Source: Butyricicoccus pullicaecorum DSM 23266 (GTDB taxonomy: Bacteria > Bacillota > Clostridia > Oscillospirales > Butyricicoccaceae). Taken from it: a stretch of 64,000 nt of DNA. Shown here piece by piece: positions 41,026 to 49,823 of this stretch; positions within the stretch are counted from its first letter, which is position 1; each line of letters starts with the position of its first letter. The notes beneath the pieces were generated by a model that saw nothing but the letters and a program-made list of their open reading frames with translations, did not search any database and was not told where the DNA came from. The stretch spans positions 496,001 to 560,000 of the forward strand of contig NZ_FUXW01000001.1 of assembly GCF_900167005.1 (NCBI RefSeq), written 5' to 3'. The translations under genes were made by a program, and so were the position numbers.

Positions 41026-41925
41026 TCAGTTTTTTGGCAAAAAGGCTGAGAAGACCGCACCTTTTCCGGGCGCAGAGCTGACTTTGATATAGCCGTTCTG
41101 GGCGCGTAAAATCTGACGGGTCAAGTACAGACCGATGCCCACACCGGGAATCTGCGCGGCAGAAGGCGCGCGGTAGAACCGGGCGAAAATTTTAGCATGC
41201 TCGGTTTCCGCGATACCCGGGCCGCTGTCCGCTACACATACGGCACAGTACATGGGCGCGTCCTGCACGGTAATCTGAACCGTACCGCCTTCGGGTGTGT
41301 ACTTAATGGCGTTGTCGATCAGGTTGCCCACAGATTCGGTCGTCCATTTGGGGTCAAAGTGTGCCGAAACGGTGGTCGGTGCGACGGTCAGCTCGATGTT
41401 TTTGTCTTGTGCGGCCGGCAGATAGGTCTGATAGAGCGATTCCAGCATGGGTGCGAGCGGGCTTGTGACCGGATGCACCTGCACCAGACCGGTTTCCAAA
41501 TGCGAGGTCTTGACCAGAGAATCGATCAGAAACCGCAGTTTTTCAGCCTGCTGACAGGCTTGTTTGACGAGTGCGTGCTGCTCCTCGGTCAAAGGCTCCT
41601 CGTCCAGCAGCGAGGTATAGAGCAAAATATTTGCAATCGGCGTGCGCGTCTGGTGGGAAATATCGCCGATGAGCGATTGAATGCGCGCACGATCTTCGTC
41701 CAGTGACGTGCGCGACAGCACACTTGCGGACAAATATTGCGCAAGTTTTTGCTCGGTGCGTGAGATTTGACTCTCGTCGTATCGCGTGGGCTGAAATTCA
41801 CCGCGAATGGCACAGTCGATCATGTTGTCCAGCCGGTCGTGGGTGTTTCGGGCGCGAAAAAACAGTACGACAGAAACGCACAGCAGCACGGCGGCAGCGA
41901 GCAATAATAGAATTTGTGCCATCAT
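41026..41925 (-). CDS. Sensor histidine kinase paired with the FtsX transporter
   Basis: 299 residues. One N-terminal span (about 5-23) and no outer sensor domain. H-box GDISHQTRTP (about 90), N-box SVGNLIDNAIKYTPEGG, and G boxes DSGPGIAE and GVGIGLYLTRQIL. Kinases without a sensor loop often use the partner transporter as sensor. Overlaps the regulator by four bases. Confidence 0.9.
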   Translation of the reverse strand: MMAQILLLLAAAVLLCVSVVLFFRARNTHDRLDNMIDCAIRGEFQPTRYDESQISRTEQKLAQYLSASVLSRTSLDEDRARIQSLIGDISHQTRTPIANILLYTSLLDEEPLTEEQHALVKQACQQAEKLRFLIDSLVKTSHLETGLVQVHPVTSPLAPMLESLYQTYLPAAQDKNIELTVAPTTVSAHFDPKWTTESVGNLIDNAIKYTPEGGTVQITVQDAPMYCAVCVADSGPGIAETEHAKIFARFYRAPSAAQIPGVGIGLYLTRQILRAQNGYIKVSSAPGKGAVFSAFLPKN

Positions 41926-42590
41926 GCCTCTCCCCAGACGTAACCAATGCCGTAAACCGTGCGCAGATAGACCGGCTTTTTGGGATCGGTTTCGATTTTC
42001 TGCCGCAAACGGCGAATGGTGACCGATAGCGTGTTTTCATCCACAAATTCCCCGCCATCCCACACCTGTTCGAGCAGAATTTCGCGGGAGAGCGTCCGAC
42101 CGGCGTTCTGGGTCAGTAGCCGCAGTAGCCGCTGTTCGGTGCGGCTGAGCGTCAGCGGCTCATTACCGCGCTGAAAGAGCTGACGGGAAAAGTCCAGCGT
42201 TAGATCACCGGTCTGGATGACCTCGGTGGGCTGAGCGGAACGCCGCAGGGCGGCGCCGACACGTGCGCGCAGCACGGCCAGACTGAAGGGCTTGACGATG
42301 TAATCGTCTGCACCGGCTTCCAGACCGGCGACCTCGTCGTACTCGGCATCGCGTGCGGTCAAAAAGAGGATGGGCACCGATGAGGTGCGGCGCACTTCGC
42401 GGCATAAGTCCAGACCTGAGCCGTCGGGCAGATTGACGTCGAGCAGCAGAAGATCGAAGTGCTGGGCAGACAGCGCCTGCCGCGCTGCGGCCAGATCGAC
42501 ACAGGGAACGACTCGACCAGCCGCTTTGAGCGCCAGTGCAATGCCGCTCGACAGGGCAGCGTCATCTTCGAGCAGTAAAATCTGAGGCAT
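41922..42590 (-). CDS. OmpR-family response regulator
   Basis: 222 residues: receiver (LEDDAALSSG, phospho-Asp in LLLLDVNLP, Lys in IVKPFS) and winged helix (ENTLSVTIRRLRQKIETDPKKPVYLRTVYGIGYVW). Forms one operon with the kinase and probably controls the ABC genes 37540-40868, which lie downstream on the same strand. Confidence 0.92.
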   Translation of the reverse strand: MPQILLLEDDAALSSGIALALKAAGRVVPCVDLAAARQALSAQHFDLLLLDVNLPDGSGLDLCREVRRTSSVPILFLTARDAEYDEVAGLEAGADDYIVKPFSLAVLRARVGAALRRSAQPTEVIQTGDLTLDFSRQLFQRGNEPLTLSRTEQRLLRLLTQNAGRTLSREILLEQVWDGGEFVDENTLSVTIRRLRQKIETDPKKPVYLRTVYGIGYVWGEA

Positions 42591-42596
42591 AGCCGG

Positions 42597-42863
42597 TCAC
42601 CCAATCGTTTTCCAGCGCTCAAGCTTGGGGAGCAGCTCGTGCAGCAGATCAAACGCCTCTTGAATGGTCATATCGGGATTGGAATTTGCAAATACGGGTG
42701 CACGCCGTGTGATCATATCTTCCATGGTCAGCTCTTCGGTGAATGCACCGTTCTGATAACAATACATGCAGTAGCTCTCGCTTTTAGAACCGTCGGCTTC
42801 GGTGCCTTGCACCTGCGGCACGAGCGGAAGGCGGCAGCTTTGACAGAATTTCATGGGCTGCAT
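42597..42863 (-). CDS. Zinc-ribbon domain protein (zf-ribbon_2 type)
   Basis: 88 residues from ATG 42863 (ATG 42872 also possible). FCQSCRLPL and YCMYCYQNGAF give the two CxxC knuckles of the 'putative zinc ribbon' family. The C-terminal helix (MTIQEAFDLLHELLPKLERWK) is typical. Role unknown. Confidence 0.75.
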   Translation of the reverse strand: MQPMKFCQSCRLPLVPQVQGTEADGSKSESYCMYCYQNGAFTEELTMEDMITRRAPVFANSNPDMTIQEAFDLLHELLPKLERWKTIG

Positions 42864-42923
42864 TGGGATCATCTCACAATCTTTGTATTTTCCTTTCCAT
42901 CATACCGCCCGCACCTGTATTCG

Positions 42924-43610
42924 TCAAGCCGGGCCTTCCTGCGCTTCCATCGCCGTGCGCAGCTTTTGCAGCGCTTTTTTCTCAATGCGCGATACATAGG
43001 AGCGTGAGATACCCAGCGCGGCAGCGACTTCGCGCTGGGGCAGTGGGTCGTGACCATTCAGACCATAGCGCAAGGTCAAGATATGCTTTTCCCGGGGAGA
43101 CAGATTGCGGGACAGACAATCATACATGGTTTGGTAACGGTCACTCATCTCGACCAAATGTAAACGCTCGTCTTCCACGCTGATCGTTCCGAGCAGAGCA
43201 AGCGAATTGCTGTCTCCATCACTGTCGGGTGATTCATCCAGCGAGACATCGTTTTGACTCTTGCGTCCTGCACGGAAATGCATGAGAATTTCATTTTCAA
43301 TGCAGCGCGCCGCGTAGGTCGCCAGCCGTACCCCTTTGTCCGGCTGATAGGTGCTGACCGCTTTGATCAGTCCAATCGTGCCAATCGAGATCAGATCATC
43401 CTGCTCAGACGGGTCTGCGTAATATTTTTTGACGATGTGCGCGACCAGTCGAAGGTTATGCTCGATCAGTTGATCGCGTGCCGCGGTGTCACCCTGTGCC
43501 ATGCGGGTCAGACAGTCCTGTTCCTCATTGGTGCGCAGCGGCGGCGGAAACGAACCGCCTGCACCCTGAACACGGAGCATGAAAAACAGTGCGTGCATCC
43601 AAAACAGCAT
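42924..43610 (-). CDS. sigK: RNA polymerase sporulation sigma factor SigK
   Basis: 228 residues. A short pro-sequence MLFWMHALFFMLRVQGAGGSFPPPL, then region 2 (NLRLVAHIVKKYYADPSEQDDLISIGTIGLIKAVSTYQPDKGVRLATYAARCIENEILMHFR) and region 4 (LTLRYGLNGHDPLPQREVAAALGISRSYVSRIEKKALQKL). It drives late mother-cell genes of sporulation. It is one uninterrupted frame, without the skin-type element that splits sigK in some Bacilli and Clostridia. Start 43610 has AAAGGAG upstream. Confidence 0.93.
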   Translation of the reverse strand: MLFWMHALFFMLRVQGAGGSFPPPLRTNEEQDCLTRMAQGDTAARDQLIEHNLRLVAHIVKKYYADPSEQDDLISIGTIGLIKAVSTYQPDKGVRLATYAARCIENEILMHFRAGRKSQNDVSLDESPDSDGDSNSLALLGTISVEDERLHLVEMSDRYQTMYDCLSRNLSPREKHILTLRYGLNGHDPLPQREVAAALGISRSYVSRIEKKALQKLRTAMEAQEGPA

Positions 43611-43638
43611 AAAAAACGCTCCTTTCTGTGATAGAGCT

Positions 43639-43669
43639 ACTGTATGAATGCGTGAGGTCGTCCCATGAC
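43639..43669 (-). promoter_or_regulatory. Candidate SigE-type promoter of sigK
   Basis: On the minus strand CATACAGT (43639-43646) matches the SigE -10 consensus CATACAnT. GTCATGG lies 16 bases further up as a weak -35. SigE is known to transcribe sigK in Bacillus. Confidence 0.45.
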
Positions 43670-43696
43670 CGAAACAAGCGAGAAGTACGGTCAAAA

Positions 43697-43726
43697 AAGA
43701 CCTGATATTCGAAGATATCAGGTCTT
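43697..43726 (-). terminator. Terminator of the flavin reductase gene
   Basis: Perfect 12-base stem AAGACCTGATAT with its complement, six-base loop, then TTTTTT on the minus strand. Confidence 0.9.
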
Positions 43727-43738
43727 AAAACAGGCGAT

Positions 43739-44299
43739 TTATTTGAGCTGCTTGCCGTCTTGGAAAGCGTTTCCAACCTTGGCACCCAGTTTGCGATAGG
43801 TGTTGTGGATGGGATCAAAGGTGATAGGCTCCAGCAGGTCGGGATCGATGCTGCCGTCTGCGTCCAAAATGCGCTCGTCCGCGCTGACGTTTACGATCTC
43901 ACCTACCAGCCGACAGGTTTCGGGATCGTAGCTGATGAGACGGCATTCCAGCGTCATGGGCAGTTCCTCGATGATCGGAGCATCGACGAAGGTGGAGCGA
44001 GTGGTGTGGAATCCGGCTTTTTCCAGCTTATCCGGCGTGTCGTTCGCCGAAACAATACCGACATAGTCGCACGCGACCACGTGCGCGGCATCCGCCATGC
44101 TAACCGTAAACGCCTTGCGGGTCAGAATGTTTTTGGTGGTCTTGTGGCCTTCGCTGATGCAGATTGAAAGTTCGTTGGCCTCACTGATGCCGCCCCAAGC
44201 TGCATTCATGGCATCCGGGGTACCGTCCTCTGCATAGGATGCGAGAATCAGGACGGGCTGGGGATAAGTCCAGGGCTTTGCACCAAAATTTTTGCGCAT
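43739..44299 (-). CDS. Flavin reductase-like FMN-binding protein (flavoredoxin type)
   Basis: 186 residues. PQPVLILASYAEDGTPDAMNAAWGG and the SICISEGHKTTKNILTRKAFTVSMAD segment match the flavin reductase/flavoredoxin split-barrel family that binds FMN and moves electrons. Stands alone with its own terminator. The physiological partner is not known. Confidence 0.88.
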   Translation of the reverse strand: MRKNFGAKPWTYPQPVLILASYAEDGTPDAMNAAWGGISEANELSICISEGHKTTKNILTRKAFTVSMADAAHVVACDYVGIVSANDTPDKLEKAGFHTTRSTFVDAPIIEELPMTLECRLISYDPETCRLVGEIVNVSADERILDADGSIDPDLLEPITFDPIHNTYRKLGAKVGNAFQDGKQLK

Positions 44300-44432
44300 G
44301 ATATTGATTCCTCCTGTCTGAAACGAGAATAGTCAATCAAAAACCAACGGACATCGCAGAAAACGATGAGGGAAGTTTAATTTTATGATACGCGCTTGTC
44401 AGGCAGAAATCAATAGTGACAGCCTAGATTGA

Positions 44433-45503
44433 TCATAGGCTGGCTTTGAGTCGATTGAGTGCCTTTTGAAGCGCGGGAATGTCGGTTAGTGCGCGGTATT
44501 CGTCTGACTCGGTTAGTCCCTGATAGAGCATCTGGCGCAGTTCACGGGTGGTGGCGTGCTGTTCGGGGTGAACTTCAAAGGACAGACCGGGGCAAAAGAG
44601 ATCAGCGTCGGGATAAATTGCCGGACCGATGACTGTATCGACCAGACGAACGAGACAGTCTGTGGCCTGTTCCAATTTGCCCTGCTGCTGGTAGATGCTC
44701 GAGAGTGGACCGTCGCTCAGATCCAGCAGACCGAACTGCGCGGCAATCGTTTTGTATGCTGTGATGGCTTTAATACCCTTTTCCGGTGACAGCATAAGCT
44801 GCGGAGAGGCAAGCATTAAAAGATACTGCTGAACCTGACAGATGGATTTGTAGAGTTGATTTTGCAGCACGTTCAGCGCTTGTTCGCGCTGTTCCTGTTT
44901 CAAGTGAAGATGAACGCGAACGAGTGTAGGGTCTCCGGTGTGTGCGGGCAGCTGAGAGAGCAGGTGCTCGGCCTCTTCGAGTGCACCAGAGACGATGGAA
45001 AGGCTGGCCAGCTGCAAGGTTGCAAGTGACCAATAGGTCGCGTCCCCAGAGGCACGCACCTGTTCGAGCAGATGACGCTTGCGTTCCCGCCAGTGCGCCT
45101 GCTCGCCCGCGGCCGGGAAGAACATGGCGAACGCATCGTAGGCCGTGGCAGCGTGAAACTGAAGTGCGGTGCAGTTGGGATAGCGGTGCAGCAGAGCTTG
45201 CAAGCGCTCCTCGGCGGCTTGGACACCCTGCGCCAGTGCGCACTGTACGATCTCGTTGATACGTGCGGTCGCGTCGTCGTCGGACAGGGTGGACTCAAAT
45301 TGCAGCAGCGTGTCTACATTGGTGCCAAGCGCCCGGGCAAGCGGACAGAGCAGCGTGATGTCTGGGTACGAGGAATCGGTCTCCCATTTGCTAACTGCCG
45401 GTGCGGATATGCCGAGCTGGTCGGCCAGCTGTTCTTGTGTCATACCGCGTGCTTTGCGCAAAGCGGCGATTTTTGCGCCCAATTTTAAGGATTCCAGTTG
45501 CAT
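44433..45503 (-). CDS. XRE-family regulator with TPR-like C-terminal domain
   Basis: 356 residues. HTH in residues 8-62 (LGAKIAALRKARGMTQEQLADQLGISAPAVSKWETDSSYPDITLLCPLARALGTNVDTLL), then about 280 residues of helical repeats (EEAEHLLSQLPAHTGDPTLV..., QQGKLEQATDCLVRLVD). This layout is common in Clostridia as a peptide- or protein-sensing regulator. Monocistronic. Confidence 0.85.
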   Translation of the reverse strand: MQLESLKLGAKIAALRKARGMTQEQLADQLGISAPAVSKWETDSSYPDITLLCPLARALGTNVDTLLQFESTLSDDDATARINEIVQCALAQGVQAAEERLQALLHRYPNCTALQFHAATAYDAFAMFFPAAGEQAHWRERKRHLLEQVRASGDATYWSLATLQLASLSIVSGALEEAEHLLSQLPAHTGDPTLVRVHLHLKQEQREQALNVLQNQLYKSICQVQQYLLMLASPQLMLSPEKGIKAITAYKTIAAQFGLLDLSDGPLSSIYQQQGKLEQATDCLVRLVDTVIGPAIYPDADLFCPGLSFEVHPEQHATTRELRQMLYQGLTESDEYRALTDIPALQKALNRLKASL

Positions 45504-45641
45504 GGCATGGTGCCTCGCTTTCTGTCTTGATTTCGCATTGCGCTTTGCGTATCTTTATTGTACGGCAAGCGACCGGACAAGGCAAGCGAGGCAAGGTTAA
45601 GTGCGAAGCGAGTTTTCTCAACCAGTGTTCAAGATAGAAAG

Positions 45642-45669
45642 AAAGACCGGCAGAAATCTGCCGGTCTTT
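45642..45669. terminator. Terminator after the CobW-UroD operon
   Basis: AAAGACCGGCAGA with its exact complement around a two-base loop, with A-run and T-run on either side, so it works in both directions. Confidence 0.9.
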
Positions 45670-45672
45670 TGT

Positions 45673-46596
45673 TTATTCCAAGATATAACGCTGATACCAC
45701 TGACAAGCCTGCTTAACAGCTTTGTGGACGGGCATTCCGGCACCAGACAGGATGGTCAGCCAGCCGATTTTGTCTTCTGGCACATCAGACGGAGCCGGGG
45801 ACAGGCTGACAACGTTGCCCACGCAGTCGGCAAGCAGCAGACCGGCATCGGCCGTCTGGAGAAATCCCTTGACGCGGAAAGTATCCTCGATAAACATCTC
45901 GATGAACTTTTGTAGGTCATAGCGAGAAATTTCCGGGGAAATTTTAACATGCAGTTTGCGCACGGTCAAATCGGCGGTCAAGGGCATAGATTCACCGGGA
46001 GCAGGCGTGTGCTGTGCGGACAGGAGATCAAGCAGAGAACCATCAACCTGACCGAAAGATGTCTCAATGATGGGAATTTCAGGCCGTTGGCCGCGAACGA
46101 GAGCGCGGGTCTGGTCAAGCTGTTCGTCGGAAGCCTTGTCGATCTTGTTGATGACCACAACATCACTCGAGGCCAGCTGCTTGACACAGGTGCGCGCGGT
46201 GGCATACAGCTTGGGAAAACGCACCGCGTCGACCAGGCAGACCGCACCCTGATAATCGATGTGCGGGAAACGGTCGGTCTGAGAGAACAGACGGCGCACG
46301 CCGGTGGGATCGGACAGACCGGAGGCTTCGACCAGAATCACATCGGGATGCAGATCGACAGAACCACGCAGAACCGACTCGAACTGATCCAGACGGCAGG
46401 AGCAGAAGACCGAACCACCTGAGATTTCCTGCAAGTATGCGCCAAGGCTGGAAAGGAGGGTGCCGTCGACACCCTCCTGACCGAACTCGTTGATAATCAG
46501 CTGAATCTTCTGACCGGCGAACAGGTCAAGGAATCGTTTGAGAAAGGTGGTTTTTCCCGCACCCAAAAACCCGGTAATCAGATACAGTTTGCTCAT
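45673..46596 (-). CDS. CobW/COG0523-family GTPase (metal chaperone)
   Basis: 307 residues. Walker A TGFLGAGKTTFLKRF at the N-terminus, then GGSVFCSCRLDQFE in the place of the family's CxCC metal motif, ILVEASGLSDPTGV and VINKIDKA. The second domain (LHVKISPEISRYDLQKFIEMF...) is present. COG0523 proteins hand metal ions to partner enzymes using GTP. Start 46596 is fixed by MSKLYLITGFLGAGKTT. It is four bases after the UroD-like gene, so its client is probably that zinc-dependent methyltransferase. Confidence 0.9.
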   Translation of the reverse strand: MSKLYLITGFLGAGKTTFLKRFLDLFAGQKIQLIINEFGQEGVDGTLLSSLGAYLQEISGGSVFCSCRLDQFESVLRGSVDLHPDVILVEASGLSDPTGVRRLFSQTDRFPHIDYQGAVCLVDAVRFPKLYATARTCVKQLASSDVVVINKIDKASDEQLDQTRALVRGQRPEIPIIETSFGQVDGSLLDLLSAQHTPAPGESMPLTADLTVRKLHVKISPEISRYDLQKFIEMFIEDTFRVKGFLQTADAGLLLADCVGNVVSLSPAPSDVPEDKIGWLTILSGAGMPVHKAVKQACQWYQRYILE

Positions 46597-46600
46597 AGGC

Positions 46601-47995
46601 TTACTTTCTGCTGTCGCAGACAGCGATCGCCTCATTGATGGCAGCTTCCAGCTCTGCCTTGGTGGGGATGATCGAGCGGTATTTGAGCTCACCGTTGATG
46701 TACATGGACGGCAGGTTGGGTACACCCATCTTGACGCAGCGAGCGACATTTTCCTTGTAAATAAACTTATATTCGACCATATCGATCTTGTCGCCGAAGG
46801 TTTCCTTTGCCTGGTTTGCAGCACCCATCATGTAGCCGCAAGCTGCGCACTGTGCCGAATCGAGGGTGAAGACCTCGACGAGCGGCTTGGTGAGAGAAGC
46901 ATAGTCGGGAATGACAACGTTCGAGGTGTCGATTTCCTCTGCCTGATAGTTCTTGACCATCTCGCGTACTACGTCGGTCTCGATGGCAGCCTGTGCAACG
47001 CCGATGCAGTTTTCAACCGGTACGTTGTAGGGCATGTCGCAGCCGGGAGCCAGGATGAAGTTGCGCTTGTCCGGGATGGAGTCGAGCAGATCGACGGCAA
47101 ACTTCATGTTGTCCTGCTGGTTGCCGAGCAGCATGATGGAGGTCAGCGGGATGTTGCCGCCAATGGCAACGTTATAGCGGTCGGTGATCTCCTTGGCAGC
47201 CAGAAGGTTCACGTTTTCGTCGACGGAAATAGAGTCCGGATTGGTCTGGCACATAACCTCGATGTTTCGGGTTGCATCGCCGCAGACGAAGAACGAGGAC
47301 AGTGCGCCCTGTGCACGGATGTGCTCGAACAGCTCGGTGTAGGGCTCGGTCATGTACTGCTCAAAGTGTGCGGTGGAAATCTGGGAGATCAGCGGGTCTA
47401 CCAGTGCGATGACATCCATGCCAGCCTCGATGTAGTAGTCGGCCATCTTCATGCACACGCGATTGCAGAATGCGAACAGGCTCTCGACTTCTTCTTCAAA
47501 GTCGAACATATCGGTGAACAGGTTGTTGCCGCGCAGGTGGGAAGCCAGGGTGAAGGGACCGCAGATCAGGCCATACAGTGCGGTGGTGTCGCCGACTGCT
47601 TCCTTCATGCGATGCATAACATCGAGTACATAGGGGATGCGTCCGCTCTCCTTGGTCGGGATCTTGCAGTCGCAGGGCGTTACGGGCGGCTCTTCGTCGC
47701 TGCCGTCGAGCGGATGGGAGCTGACAGACGGCGGGCAGTCATCGGCCCAGGTCAGGCCGCAGCCCAGGCACTCAGCCTCGATCTGTAAGTCAAAGATGAC
47801 CGGCTGGCCATCGGGCTTATACAGACGGTTAACTTCCATCAGGGACTCGAACGCCTTGTCAGCGTCGGTCAGCATTTCGGTTGCGGTGTAGCCCTTCAGG
47901 TGACCGGCGTGAACGCCTGCGAAGGGAACCCAGGGGGCACGTTCGGTGGACTCGTGGCGCAGGGTGCGGAGCAGCAGATCTTTCATGTGGAACAT
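46601..47995 (-). CDS. UroD-type methyltransferase fused to a thioredoxin-like domain
   Basis: 464 residues. Residues 1-345 are a URO-D/MtaA-like barrel: ADYYIEAGMDVIALVDPLISQIS, PYTELFEHIRAQG, and FILAPGCDMPYNVPVENC with the zinc-ligand Cys seen in corrinoid-linked methyltransferases. Residues about 375-460 form a thioredoxin-like fold with CAACGYMM (redox CxxC) and PSMYINGE (cis-Pro). It lacks the usual features of haem UroD. No corrinoid protein is encoded nearby. The fusion suggests methyl transfer coupled to thiol chemistry; the substrate is unknown. Confidence 0.85.
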   Translation of the reverse strand: MFHMKDLLLRTLRHESTERAPWVPFAGVHAGHLKGYTATEMLTDADKAFESLMEVNRLYKPDGQPVIFDLQIEAECLGCGLTWADDCPPSVSSHPLDGSDEEPPVTPCDCKIPTKESGRIPYVLDVMHRMKEAVGDTTALYGLICGPFTLASHLRGNNLFTDMFDFEEEVESLFAFCNRVCMKMADYYIEAGMDVIALVDPLISQISTAHFEQYMTEPYTELFEHIRAQGALSSFFVCGDATRNIEVMCQTNPDSISVDENVNLLAAKEITDRYNVAIGGNIPLTSIMLLGNQQDNMKFAVDLLDSIPDKRNFILAPGCDMPYNVPVENCIGVAQAAIETDVVREMVKNYQAEEIDTSNVVIPDYASLTKPLVEVFTLDSAQCAACGYMMGAANQAKETFGDKIDMVEYKFIYKENVARCVKMGVPNLPSMYINGELKYRSIIPTKAELEAAINEAIAVCDSRK

Positions 47996-48025
47996 CCTCC
48001 TAAGAATGTAAAATTACGTGTTTTT

Positions 48026-48463
48026 TCAAAGAGATTGGTCGGAATCCGGTGTTTGCTGTGCACAGCAGCAGGCAGACGGTGCGGGCGTGTGATTGGGACA
48101 GGCTGACGTCAGCAAACCGATGACCTCATCGATTCCCTGACGGTAGTCGGTCAGCGTGTCGATCCAACTGTCCATGCAGGCGCGGCCAGCGTCGGTGATG
48201 GCAAACACACGCTTGCCCATCGCGCCGCGGGCGGCACTGTCGAGCGTGGACGAGATCAGTCCCCGCGCTTCCATCTCGCGCAGAACACGGTAAACGCCGG
48301 TTGCATCCGGTTTTGCATCGCGCCACAGTGCAGTCTGGCCGAGCTTGCGCAGCAGATCATAGCCGTGGTCGGGCGACTGTGCGAGCGCGGACAGGATGAT
48401 GGGCTGGACGAAGCGCATGAGCGTTCCGCCCTGACAGGCACATTTGGCATTTTTGATGCTCAT
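48026..48463 (-). CDS. PadR-family regulator with Cys clusters at both ends
   Basis: 145 residues. Central PadR winged helix (MRFVQPIILSALAQSPDHGYDLLRKLGQTALWRDAKPDATGVYRVLREMEARGLISSTLD). N-terminal CACQGG and C-terminal CPNHTPAPSACCC carry six cysteines, unusual for PadR and suited to binding a metal, a metalloid or a reactive ligand. It is read with the UroD-CobW genes (30 bases before) and faces the radical SAM/ABC operon. Confidence 0.8.
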   Translation of the reverse strand: MSIKNAKCACQGGTLMRFVQPIILSALAQSPDHGYDLLRKLGQTALWRDAKPDATGVYRVLREMEARGLISSTLDSAARGAMGKRVFAITDAGRACMDSWIDTLTDYRQGIDEVIGLLTSACPNHTPAPSACCCAQQTPDSDQSL

Positions 48464-48820
48464 ACCGGGTGACCCTCCTTTGTGTTGGCTCTAGTATAAC
48501 AAATCGAATGGGCGCGGGATTGTAGGATATTGCTCTGGTTGGTACAATCTTCTTTTTCTGAAGGATTATGCACAAATTTGTGAATGACAGACAAATAAAT
48601 AATTAGAATTTGTGCAGATGATACGAAAATCATCGAAAAGAAGGACGCGCAATGCGATTTTCTTGCCTGTCCATTGCACAAGACGGCAAGATATTTCTAA
48701 AAAAAATAAGATACTGCAAGTCAGGAAAAATCAAATCTGCTATGCTGATGAAACTAGAGTAAGTCCAATATTAGACTGACACGAGATAGCGATTTGCAGA
48801 CAAAGCAGGAGGGACTGGAT
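48464..48820. promoter_or_regulatory. Divergent control region of the UroD and radical SAM operons
   Basis: 357 bases without a gene. It holds TATACT (48494-48499, minus strand) facing PadR, the palindrome CACAAATTTGTG (48571-48582), a strongly AT-rich middle, TATGCT near 48740 facing right, and AGTCCAATATTAGACT (about 48760-48775), a near-perfect palindrome just before the radical SAM gene. Both palindromes are candidate PadR sites. Confidence 0.5.
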
Positions 48821-49813
48821 ATGACAAACTTGGAGCTGATTGCATACGCAGAGCAGAACGCCCAGAGCGGAACACTGCTGACACATGACCAGATTGTACA
48901 GCTGTTATCGATTGCGCCGGAGAGCGCAGAATGGAGTGCACTGGGCGCAGCGGCACGCCGGGTTGCACACACATTGACCGGAGATCGGGCTTACCTGTGG
49001 GGTGCCATCGGGGTGGATTTCGCGCCCTGCTCAATGAACTGTGATTTTTGCTCACTGGGTGAAAAGTGGGGCATCGTGCGCGAGACGCGAAGCTATGACG
49101 CGCGGGAAACCGTGGCGCAGGTGCGCGAGTATGCCGAGGCTGGGGTGCGTTGGATTGTGCTGCGCACGACCGAGTTTTATTCGCAGGATGCGCTGGGTGA
49201 CATGATCCGAACCATCCGTACAGAAGTACCGGGAGACTATGAAATCGGCCTCAACATCGGAGAATTTGACCTTGCAAAGGCCAACTGGCTGGCCGCATGT
49301 GGTGTGGATTTTATCTATCACTCGCTGCGCCTCGGTGAGGGCAAGGACACCCGATTTGATCCCAAGGTGCGTCTGTCCACCTTGCAGGCGGTCAAGGATT
49401 CGCCGCTCAAGCTGGTCTTTCTGGTCGAGCCGGTCGGTATTGAGCATACAAACGAAGAGATTGCCGACCTGATTCTGCTGACCGCGCAGTATGGCGCTAT
49501 CGTTTCGGGCAGTATGGCGCGCATTCCGGTGGCAGGTACGCCGCTCGGCGTGCATCCGCAGGTGAGTGACGCGCGCATGGCGCAGATCATCGCAGTCACC
49601 CGTCTGGCCTGCGGCAGCTGTGTCCCGGATATCTGCATTCATCCGGGTACCCGCCTGGCGATGGAGTTCGGCGCAAATGTGACGGTCATCGAGACCGGTT
49701 CGGTGCCGCGTGATACCTGCTGCTGTTCGGGTGGTAAGTGGAACCAGTTTGATGCAGCGCGTGCCAAGGAGCTGTTTGCGCAGGCGGGCTACACCGTCCA
49801 TCAGACTGCATGA
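48821..49813 (+). CDS. Radical SAM enzyme, BioB/HydE-like
   Basis: 330 residues. The radical SAM cluster motif is CSMNCDFC (Cys 70, 74, 77), in a BioB-like full barrel (AGVRWIVLRTTEFYSQ..., GLNIGEFDLAKANWLAACGVDFIYHSLRLGEGKDTRF, SGSMARIPVAGTPL). Near the C-terminus CGSC...C and DTCCCSGG could hold a second cluster. Start 48821 has AGGAGG. It heads an ABC transporter operon, so it probably acts on an imported compound, or makes the one transported. Confidence 0.85.
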   Translation: MTNLELIAYAEQNAQSGTLLTHDQIVQLLSIAPESAEWSALGAAARRVAHTLTGDRAYLWGAIGVDFAPCSMNCDFCSLGEKWGIVRETRSYDARETVAQVREYAEAGVRWIVLRTTEFYSQDALGDMIRTIRTEVPGDYEIGLNIGEFDLAKANWLAACGVDFIYHSLRLGEGKDTRFDPKVRLSTLQAVKDSPLKLVFLVEPVGIEHTNEEIADLILLTAQYGAIVSGSMARIPVAGTPLGVHPQVSDARMAQIIAVTRLACGSCVPDICIHPGTRLAMEFGANVTVIETGSVPRDTCCCSGGKWNQFDAARAKELFAQAGYTVHQTA

Positions 49814-49823
49814 GGGAATCAAT

